From Paenibacillus luteus (GTDB lineage: Bacteria > Bacillota > Bacilli > Paenibacillales > Paenibacillaceae): a stretch of DNA of 64,000 nt. The notes below the pieces were generated by a model. It ran no database searches and was not told where the DNA came from. It worked only from the letters and a program-made list of their open reading frames with translations. The DNA is taken from contig NZ_SKCD01000004.1 in assembly GCF_006542765.1 (NCBI RefSeq), positions 124,001-188,000 on the forward strand, written 5' to 3'. Positions 37,156-45,900 of the stretch are shown piece by piece. How positions within the stretch are numbered: the first letter of the stretch is position 1; the number at the start of each line of letters is the position of its first letter. A program made the position numbers and the translations under genes.

Positions 37156-39159
37156 CTAATCCAACCTTACTTCCCTTTCTAGCTGCTCGCGTACCGAAAT
37201 CGGCAATAAACCATTCGCAGCGGAAAATCCGGTAGGCCTGTTAATGGAATAGAAACAAGTGTCTAGCAACGACGCCTTGTGGATGGGCAGTGACAATTGG
37301 CAGCTTTCGCCTGGAGCCAATGGTGGAATATCTAAAATCGTTTCCGTACCCTCTTCCATAGCCAAAACCAATTGATATCCGCTAATCGAATAGCTTGGAA
37401 TATCATTTCGGTTGCCGAGTACCACTGTTAACGTCTGATCATCTTCCCTAAACACTTCTTGCAAAGAGAGGGGGGCACCGATTTCTCGAAGCGCTTGATA
37501 GGATGGCTTCGGCTTGCCGTATACATCGGTTGTGCCATGGACTCTTTGACGCAGCCTTCCAGAGCCTTCCTCCCCCATTTGCGTGCGATAGTCATTTAAA
37601 CTGAAAAAAATAAGCGCGGCTATCCCTTTATGCTTCCGGTATTCTTTGGTCTTCTCCTGCAAAATCTCAATGCGTCTAGGGTCCCCGCCTGTGTACGCCG
37701 GCTCACACAGGCCATATTCGGCCACGACTAAAGGTTTATTGGGATAGGCTTCGTCGATGCTATGAATGACCTCCTCCATATCCAGTTCCCCATGCCAAGT
37801 ACCGATGTAATCATTCCACATCAACAAATCGCCGACGCCAGTCGCATCGCTTTCCGGCTTGAAATGGACCGAGTTGCTCACATAATTGATGAGTCTGTTC
37901 CCGTCGAGCGTAAGAATATATTGCTTCAATTGTTTCATATACCTGATCGTTTGCGCATCCTGCCCATTGACTTCATTGCCCATTCCCCATGCATAAATGC
38001 AAGGATGATTGTAATGCCTCGTAATCATCTCTTCTGCATGCTGCTTAGCGATGACAAGCAAATGGTCATCGGGCTCGCTAGGCTGCTGCCAATGGGGGAT
38101 TTCTTCTTGAACTAGCAGCCCGTTGCGGTCGCACCAGTCGAGCAAATGACTGCTTTGCTGCCAGTGGAATCTTGTTATGACACAGTTAGCATGCTTGATT
38201 TGCTTCAGAACCTCGATGAGATCAGCTTCCGTCTCCGCCATGCCTTTGTCTGGATGCGAACCAGGCATCCATTCCACGCCCATTAAGCGGACAGGCTCAC
38301 GATTAAGCAGCAGCTCGTTTCCAACCGTCTTAAGTTCACGAAAGCCCACATTCAAACTAAGCTGATCCGTTGCAATTCCATCCGATAAAAGTATGATTTG
38401 GACCGTATACAAATGAGGGTGGTCAAAATGCCATAGCTCAGGCTGCGCAATGACAAGCGGCTTCAATCGAAGCATGCCTTTATCCGCCAATAAATCGTAC
38501 TCGTCGCTCGCAACGAGCTTGTCCGCGCGCCAAATCAACATTTTCAAGGTGATTGGCAGGTTGTCTTCGTTCCCTTTCCCCCATAACCATGCTTCGCCTT
38601 GAATCGTTCCTGATTCTACAGCCTTACTATGATCAGTAAAAAAAGGAATCGCATCGATTTTCAAATAATCGATAGCTGTCATTCCGGTCACAATTAACGA
38701 TACGTCGCGGATAATACCGCCATCATCTGCCCAATCAAAGCTGTTACGAATCGGCAGCGCCAGTTCGCTATTTTCGTTATTTACGGACACGACCAATCGA
38801 TTGGCCTGTCCATAGCGCACATAAGGAGTTATATCCAGCACAAAAGCCGTGTAGCCAGAGTGATAATGGGCACCCACCTTTTGTCCGTTCAACCAAACGT
38901 CTGCATCACGATAAATAGCATCAAATTGCAAACGAAGCAGCTTCCCTTGCCAAGCTTCCGATATTTCAAGTTCATAGGAGTACCATGCCAGGCCTCGATA
39001 TTCTTCAAAACCTTGATCAACATTCCACGTATGCGGGATTTGCACGCTTCGTGCTTCCGGCAAGCCGGCATTATACCATTGCTGACTTATGCCTCTGCGA
39101 TCAACATCCGTTTGAAACTGCCAAGCTTCTGTCAATCCAACGATGAGCCTTGTATTCAT
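37156..39159 (-). CDS. Glycoside hydrolase family 2 (beta-galactosidase/glucuronidase type)
   Basis: A 667-residue GH2 enzyme with the full domain order. The N-terminal sugar-binding domain (about 1-165) has YRDADVWLNGQKVG and YTAFVLDITPY, and an Ig-like domain follows (about 165-280). The catalytic barrel reads RLMGVEWMPGSHPDKG, HYNHPCIYAWGMGNEVNG (proton donor Glu) and PLVVAEYGL (nucleophile Glu). There is no signal peptide. GGAGAGGAAGG lies before ATG 39159. The context argues for beta-galactosidase activity on imported galactans, though beta-glucuronidase cannot be excluded by sequence reading. Confidence 0.9.
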   Translation of the reverse strand: MNTRLIVGLTEAWQFQTDVDRRGISQQWYNAGLPEARSVQIPHTWNVDQGFEEYRGLAWYSYELEISEAWQGKLLRLQFDAIYRDADVWLNGQKVGAHYHSGYTAFVLDITPYVRYGQANRLVVSVNNENSELALPIRNSFDWADDGGIIRDVSLIVTGMTAIDYLKIDAIPFFTDHSKAVESGTIQGEAWLWGKGNEDNLPITLKMLIWRADKLVASDEYDLLADKGMLRLKPLVIAQPELWHFDHPHLYTVQIILLSDGIATDQLSLNVGFRELKTVGNELLLNREPVRLMGVEWMPGSHPDKGMAETEADLIEVLKQIKHANCVITRFHWQQSSHLLDWCDRNGLLVQEEIPHWQQPSEPDDHLLVIAKQHAEEMITRHYNHPCIYAWGMGNEVNGQDAQTIRYMKQLKQYILTLDGNRLINYVSNSVHFKPESDATGVGDLLMWNDYIGTWHGELDMEEVIHSIDEAYPNKPLVVAEYGLCEPAYTGGDPRRIEILQEKTKEYRKHKGIAALIFFSLNDYRTQMGEEGSGRLRQRVHGTTDVYGKPKPSYQALREIGAPLSLQEVFREDDQTLTVVLGNRNDIPSYSISGYQLVLAMEEGTETILDIPPLAPGESCQLSLPIHKASLLDTCFYSINRPTGFSAANGLLPISVREQLEREVRLD

Positions 39160-39245
39160 TCAATCCTTCCTCTCCATATGCCGCCTATCGCCAAACAAAC
39201 ATGCGGCGCTCAATTGGCGTGTAACCAATGAACACCGCTGTTATA

Positions 39246-42200
39246 TTATTTTAAAGTCAGTCGTTTGTGGATAGCTGCCCCTTGATGGCTGCGATCCATC
39301 GCAATCGCAAGCTCAAATTGCTCACCAGCTTGCTGCTGCTGCTCTAGGCCAAGCAAGCCTAGCCCCATCATAAAGCGGCAATGAATGATGTTCCGTTTAT
39401 TCAAATCTTCATCGAAGACGAGGAAATCAGGCAGCGATACAGCAAAATAATCGATTTTGACATCATCGAACAAATGCTTCTCTGCGAAATCAATCAGCTT
39501 GTTAAAGCGACGCTTCGCCTCCTTGCTGTTGTTAAGCTTTTGCCAAGCCAGTCCCTGATAAAAAATCATTTCCGGCGGCTGGTCATTATAATACATCGCG
39601 CTTGCCGGCTCCTCTAATCCTTGGGAAGCTATTCTGAATGCTTCCTCTGCTTCCGTTAACTGTCCAAGTCCCTCGAGAGCACAGCCCAGATAGTAATACA
39701 CATTGTTTTCCTGTGCGCCGGCCAGTTTGGCTTCGCCCAGATTTTCAGGATTGGCTAGCGCTTTCTGAAGCAGTTGCTCCGCTTCAACATACTGCTGCTT
39801 GGATATTGCAATTTTCGCCAGTTCAACATGAGCAAGCACGTATTGACCAAGCGTCTTTCCTTCTCCGCCCTCCCATGGATGGAAGCTGCGTGATGCAAGC
39901 AGCGCGGCTGCTTCCTGATGGCGTCCCAGTGCATTGTGCAGCGTGACATATTCCAAATACAGGTCATCTCTCGCATGAACCAGCTCCCTATGCTGTTCCA
40001 GTGCAGCCAAACGCTGCTCCGGTTCGATGTCTATTTTCTTATAGAGCTGATCCAGCTCGTAGAAGACACGTGCATCGGACTGATCACAGGCAAAAGCGGC
40101 TTCAAGCGATTTGCGGGCTTTGCCTGCTTCGTTTAGTTTATTGAAATAAGCTAGCGCTAGATTACGGTGAGCCACAGAGTAGGAAGCATCCTTGGCGATG
40201 GATTGCTCCCAGTGAGTAACAGCATCTTGGTGGCGCTTCTTGTCGTAGTAAAAATTACCCAGGAAATAATACGCTTTGGCATCTTCCGGCCGCACTTCGA
40301 CAGCATGTTGCAGAACCAGCAGATCAAACAAGCTGTTAGGGAAGCAATAATCTGGCGATGCTGCATTTCCAGCTTTTAAATACCGTGCCGCTAGCTCGCC
40401 TTGTCCACGTTTTCCATAACTGTATGCAAGGGCGAAATGAATCATAGGATATACGTTCGCATGCTCATCCGCCGCTAGAAAATGCAGCACTTGGTTCGCT
40501 TCCTCATACAAGCCCGCTCCTGCATAATCATAGGCAAGCGCCAGATGGTTATGGGCGTCTCCCCGCATAATTGCCATTAAGTCCTGCAGTGCTTTCGTCG
40601 CAATGGCTTCATTACCAGCTTCTTTGCTTGCCAAATACAATTCGTGATATGCCCCAAAATCAGCAATATCCAGCTTCAGTGTTTCGGTTGCATACGCCGC
40701 GGCTTCCGCTAACCTTCCAAGGCGCCGAAGCAGGGCAGTTTTCAGATCCCTCGCTTTGTAGTTGCGGGAATTACGGATCAATGAGCGCTCTGCAAGCTCA
40801 AGCGCTTCTTCATATGCGCCTTTCTCAGAAGCAATTTGCGCCAAAGAGAAGTAACCGCTGTCCTGCCACTCTGCTGACCAAACGGCTTTGTAAAAGGCAG
40901 CGAACGCCTCTTCTAATTTTCCTTGATGCTTTAGGGATACACCAAGCTGATAGTAAGCTTCGCTATCATACGGATTGGGGTTTCTCCAGGTAAGGCAGCT
41001 AATGGCTGTACGGAAATGAGCCTCGCTTTCGACGAATAGTCCCCTACGCAGCAGCAGCGTTCCATAGGCAACATTGATACGGATATCCGTTTCATCTCGT
41101 TTTAGTCCTTCCAAATAATAAGCTTCGGGCTCAAAGGTTGCATGGCGGTATTGCTCCAAATGGAGTCCTGCCAGATACAACTGCTCGTTTGTTTTCAGCT
41201 CTCGCGGCTCCGGTAGCGGCTTGGCTGCATCAGGCAGCTCTTCGATGCCCGGCTTCTTCGGCTGGTAACTTACGAGTACGCGGCCAGCTGCATCCTTAAC
41301 TGTCAGCCGCAAATCATATTCCTGATCGTCTGCATGAAGTGGCGCATGCAAGATGAACGTTATGCTTGGCGACAAATTTGTAGTTTCCTCCACGTATACT
41401 CTTCGATTGCTCTTCAGCTCGATCGTCGCCCCTTCGACTAATGAAGTCGCATAGGCTTGAATCGTCGCTTTCGATTCCTTTTGGTCCACCTCTAAATTGA
41501 CAGCCGCTTCAATGGTTGCGTTTTTGACGACGCCGATATTTTTGTAAGGCATAAAATATTGCTTAAATGATTTTTCTTCATAGGGCTGCAGCCATGTGAA
41601 ATCTGGCTGATTATCGGTATATACGCCCGTCATGAGCTCGATGTAAGGACCATCCTCATCCGTTAAGCTGCGGTCCCATGCTTGGCCAAACTCTCCGTTC
41701 CCCCAGGTCCATTGCTTCTTGCCTGGCGAAATATGATGATTGGCTACATGTAGAAGTCCGGCTTGGACGGAATGATCATATCCGCCTACAAAATTATAGT
41801 CCGATTTGTAAGCCATGTAAGAGGTTGGAACCGGAATGTTTTTATAACGTGAAATATCGACACCGTCGGAATAATCCATCTTATAGTAAGTCCCTGTGGC
41901 GATCGGGAACTTCGATACATCACGTTTACCGTGGTCAAATACCGCATGAACATCCGGAGGAAATACGGATTGGGTATGGTCATTGACCGCAACCGCCGGG
42001 TTAGCCCACCATAGGAAGGTTTGCGGCTCAGGCGTACGATTGTACAGCTGGGCATGGATTTCCAAATAAGCTTTCCCCGGATGCAGTGTGAAGCCTGCAG
42101 TTACTTTCGTTCCATACATTCGATCAATTTCGCTTACCCACACAGTTGCACTGCCGTCCTCATTTTCCGCAAGGCGGTATTCTACGGGTCCGAAGGTATT

Positions 42201-42587
42201 CGGACGGTGATGCTGCGGCCAATTGAACTCGATTCCTCCCGAGATCCAAGGGCCAGCTAGGCCAACAAGCGCTGGTTTGATGACCTGATTATAATAAACA
42301 AAATCATATTGATTGGTTTTATCTACAGCGCGGTAGATCCGTCCGCCAATTTCGGGCATGATCTCAATTCGCAAATATTCGTTTTCAAGGATAATTACCT
42401 TATAGGGTTGTGGCACTTTCTCATCGTCAATTTTGTCAATGACCGGATGCGGATACACTTTTCCTGAACTGCCTTGATAGACCCGCTTCTCCAGGAACAT
42501 TGGATTTTTATCTGGTTTGCCGACGCCATAGGTTGGAATTTGAACGACTTCCTCCCAAACGCGTGAACGCTCGTTCTTATTGCTCAA
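39246..42587 (-). CDS. DUF5107-TPR protein, function unknown
   Basis: A 1113-residue cytoplasmic protein. Residues ~40-380 are DUF5107, rich in beta strands and aromatic residues. It opens with LENEYLRIEIMPEIGGRIYRAVD, which resembles galactose-mutarotase-like folds, and contains GGIEFNWPQHHRP and FLWWANPAVAVND with conserved His/Trp. From about residue 460 to the end lie many TPR helices (for example YYQLGVSLKHQGKLEEAFAAFYKA). No enzyme is assigned to DUF5107. The TTG at 42587 is chosen because GAGGAG lies 8 bases upstream. It is encoded 86 bp upstream of the GH2 gene, so a role in galactan or galactose handling is likely. Confidence 0.8.
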   Translation of the reverse strand: MSNKNERSRVWEEVVQIPTYGVGKPDKNPMFLEKRVYQGSSGKVYPHPVIDKIDDEKVPQPYKVIILENEYLRIEIMPEIGGRIYRAVDKTNQYDFVYYNQVIKPALVGLAGPWISGGIEFNWPQHHRPNTFGPVEYRLAENEDGSATVWVSEIDRMYGTKVTAGFTLHPGKAYLEIHAQLYNRTPEPQTFLWWANPAVAVNDHTQSVFPPDVHAVFDHGKRDVSKFPIATGTYYKMDYSDGVDISRYKNIPVPTSYMAYKSDYNFVGGYDHSVQAGLLHVANHHISPGKKQWTWGNGEFGQAWDRSLTDEDGPYIELMTGVYTDNQPDFTWLQPYEEKSFKQYFMPYKNIGVVKNATIEAAVNLEVDQKESKATIQAYATSLVEGATIELKSNRRVYVEETTNLSPSITFILHAPLHADDQEYDLRLTVKDAAGRVLVSYQPKKPGIEELPDAAKPLPEPRELKTNEQLYLAGLHLEQYRHATFEPEAYYLEGLKRDETDIRINVAYGTLLLRRGLFVESEAHFRTAISCLTWRNPNPYDSEAYYQLGVSLKHQGKLEEAFAAFYKAVWSAEWQDSGYFSLAQIASEKGAYEEALELAERSLIRNSRNYKARDLKTALLRRLGRLAEAAAYATETLKLDIADFGAYHELYLASKEAGNEAIATKALQDLMAIMRGDAHNHLALAYDYAGAGLYEEANQVLHFLAADEHANVYPMIHFALAYSYGKRGQGELAARYLKAGNAASPDYCFPNSLFDLLVLQHAVEVRPEDAKAYYFLGNFYYDKKRHQDAVTHWEQSIAKDASYSVAHRNLALAYFNKLNEAGKARKSLEAAFACDQSDARVFYELDQLYKKIDIEPEQRLAALEQHRELVHARDDLYLEYVTLHNALGRHQEAAALLASRSFHPWEGGEGKTLGQYVLAHVELAKIAISKQQYVEAEQLLQKALANPENLGEAKLAGAQENNVYYYLGCALEGLGQLTEAEEAFRIASQGLEEPASAMYYNDQPPEMIFYQGLAWQKLNNSKEAKRRFNKLIDFAEKHLFDDVKIDYFAVSLPDFLVFDEDLNKRNIIHCRFMMGLGLLGLEQQQQAGEQFELAIAMDRSHQGAAIHKRLTLK

Positions 42588-42596
42588 TCTAATCAC

Positions 42597-42873
42597 TCCT
42601 CTTATCAGTTAACGATCCTATAGCTATACATTACCGGAGAAGCGCTACGCTAGCCATTGATTATCCGCTGGTCATCATGGACAATATTCTGATTTTATTC
42701 AAGTTTTCATATAAGGGCATCCGCGAGTGCTTTCTCCCTGATTTCGTTCTTGCAATGATCCTTGCTTGACTTGAAATTTCACTATTCCACTCGCGGAAGG
42801 GCAATTTAGCATTCCGTCCCACTCCTTCCTTCCCTCGATATCCCGATGTTTTTGCTGTTTGCCTATGAATAAC
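42597..42873. other. Intergenic region, nothing recognised
   Basis: This gap between the GH53 gene terminator and the DUF5107 start holds no gene, repeat or clear promoter consensus. The DUF5107 promoter should be here. Confidence 0.5.
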
Positions 42874-42907
42874 AAAAAAAGGACGCCTTCCTAATGGAAG
42901 ACGTCCT
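42874..42907 (-). terminator. Intrinsic terminator after the GH53 gene
   Basis: Arms AGGACGTCTTCC and GGAAGGCGTCCT (one mismatch), ATTA loop, followed by seven T on the minus strand. It separates the secreted galactanase from the intracellular enzymes. Confidence 0.9.
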
Positions 42908-42918
42908 GCCAATCCTAA

Positions 42919-45900
42919 TTAATCAATCTCATGAATCGTATGGAAGAGCCGCTCTAAAATCACGGCCGCTTGCGCCCTCGTCGCACTCGCTTTAGGTGCA
43001 AATCTGGCCTGGCCGATACCATTAATCAGGCCTGCAAGCTGCATGTCGCGAATAGCTTCTGCAGCATACGCTGCAAAGTCTGCTTGATCTTCAAAAGTTT
43101 CCGGACTCCGATTTTTGTCTAATGTGACCTTGCTCACTTGTATGGCACGGTGCAAGATAACAGCCATCTCTTCCCGGGTAATAACGTCATTTACCCCAAA
43201 GCTTCCATCACTATTTCCATTGACGATACCAAGCTTCTCTGCGGCTGCAACAGCAGCTGCATACCATGCGCCTTCCTTCACATCCTTAAAGGACGAGCTT
43301 TGCTCTGCTGCTGGCGTATCCAAAATTCCCATCAGCATTTGCAAAAATTGCGCACGAGTTACGGATGCCTCCGGTTTAAAGGTTTGATTTGTAAATCCAC
43401 TAATGATGCCTCTAGCAGCCAAAAATTCAATACTTTGCTGTGCCCAAGCCGCCTTGGCCAGATCCGTAAATGATACTGCCTTATATGCTGCTGCATATTT
43501 GCTGAAGTGCTTCGGACTAAAGGATACGGTATCCGACCCGGCATCGTAACGAGCGTTTTTCACAATTTCCAGCTTAGCGTCATCCGTGATGTAATAAGCC
43601 ACCACGCTGTGGGCATTCTGCCCTTGCCCACGCACATACGGCAGCTTGACGTTGATCATGCCGTTTCCGAAATCGGTTAGCTTCATGCCGTCCACCGATA
43701 AAGTAAAGTCATAAACGGTATTTCCGCTGAGTGCCTGCCTGAGCTCGGATGATAATGTTATGGCACTCAATTTCTCCACGGATAGTTGAACGCTGCTGGA
43801 CGATGTGCTGATGATGTTCTTAAACAGCTCGATCGAAAATGAGAAGGTGGCGAAGCCCGTTTTAACTATAATCTCTTTTATAGAGCTGCTAGCCAGTTCC
43901 GCAATCTGCTGCGCAGGAATTTCTACAATAACACCAGTCGCTCCTGCGGCAGGAACTACGCTTACCGATACCGAATGCTCCGTTTCATTTTTATCTGCCT
44001 GTTTCAAATCAACCTTGACCACCGGCAAGACTGGAGCAGTCGTTGACGGTGTTGACACCGGAGTTGCCGCCGGCTTCGGAGTCGCTTCTGGTGTTGGCGT
44101 TACACCAGGCGTCGGTGTTGTCTCCGGTGTTGGCGTCACTTCAGGCGTTGGTGTTGCTTCTACCCTCTCCTCCGATAGGGTAAGTCTAATACTTGTTGTC
44201 GTTTGTTGGTCTGCAACACTTATATCAGATGTGCTATTAACTCGGAAACCCGCTTTGCTTGCAAATACGGTATAATTAACGCCCACCGGAAGATTAGCCA
44301 AGATAAACTCACCTTCTACATTCGTAGCTGTGATGTATTCAATGCCATTTATCGTTATCTTGACCTCAGCATCTGCCAGCTTCGCTCCGGATTCATTTTG
44401 CACCACTCCGGAAATGTTTCCTGTTCCTGCTCCCAAATAACCTACGGAGACTGCGTCGATCAGCGCCCAGTTTCCTGCGTTCGCATCCGTATAAAAACCT
44501 ATGGTCAGCTCGCCGTTTTTGACTAACACATCCATGCTTTGAGCAGTCATCGAGCTGCTCTTCGGAATATCAAACCTCGCCAGCTCGCCGCTTGAATCCT
44601 TGGCGTACATGTAATATTCCTTCTGGTCTCCGCCGTTATAAAACCATGCAGTCACCTTATAATAACCGTTAGCCAGCCCGCTTAAGGTCTGATAGGCATC
44701 AGAAGTATAAGCGCCTGCCAGCCAATGGGAGAACACATAACGACCATCCTTGGCGTTAGTATGGGTTTGAACAAAGGTCGCATTTTCGGTGCCGGTAATC
44801 GTCCAACCTGGAATCGTGAACTTACTCGCTCCCTGCGTCTCAAAACCCGCATTGGTTAAAGGAATAACCGTTGCCAATTTCAAATGAACAGGGGCATTTG
44901 GTGTGAGTGCCGTTACCGTTACTCCTGTTGCTAAGCCATTCAAATAACCGTTTTTGCTTGCCGTAACCACATAGCCGCTGCCGCCCAGCACGTTCACGAG
45001 ACTATATTTTCCAGAGGCATCGGTTTGAGCGGTATAGGTCTGTTCGCCTTTGACCGCAACAACTGTTGCTCCTTCTACAGGAGCATAGGAGCTGTCTGTT
45101 ACGATTCCGACAATCGTGCCAAAATTAGAAACCAGCTCTACAAGAATCTCACTCGTCGTATGTCCGACTGCAACCGTAAAAGAGACTGATTTCGCCGATA
45201 GATAGCCTATTTTTTCTGCCGTTACCATGTACCCTGCTCCTGCCGGCACGTTCGAAATTGTAAAATTCCCAGCCTGTCCGGACACCGCTTCATAAACTTT
45301 CCCGCCTGCAGCTACGCTAACCTTCGCAGCGGCAATCGGAGCTTGATCCGTTCCAATAACCGTACCCGTTATTCTGCCCGAATTCAGAGTAATCAACAGC
45401 TCGACGCCAGATTTGGCTGCGCCTATCTCTACCTCAATTCCAGAGGCGTACCCCTCGGCATATCCTTCCTTGGAAGCCATTACCGTTACACTCGTTGATG
45501 CTGGCAAATCCGCCAGCGTATAGTGGCCGGATGGATCGGTTACCGCTGCATAGGTTATACCGTTAATGATCGCGCTGACCTTCACTCCAGCAATCGTATG
45601 CTGCTCCTGATCCTTCACAACGCCCGCAACTGAACCTCCAGTCAACGTAATCGTCTGATTGGCCGTAAATTCTCCTGCATTCACCAAATGAACAGTCGTT
45701 TGGCCTGCTAGATAACCGTTTTTCGACGCTTCTAACTCATAGGCTGTGCTTATAGGCAAATCAGGAATGAAATAATTGCCGGCAGCATCGGACGTCGTTG
45801 TATGCGTCTTGCCATTTACCGTTGTTTGAATCGTTGCATTAGCGATTCGGTTGCCCGAAGTTCCTTGAACGACGCCTGATAGATGGCCCAAGGTTGAACC

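Noticed and set aside
42661..42912. Open frame between the GH53 and DUF5107 genes
   Set aside because: No ribosome site, no domain, and it overlaps the GH53 terminator.
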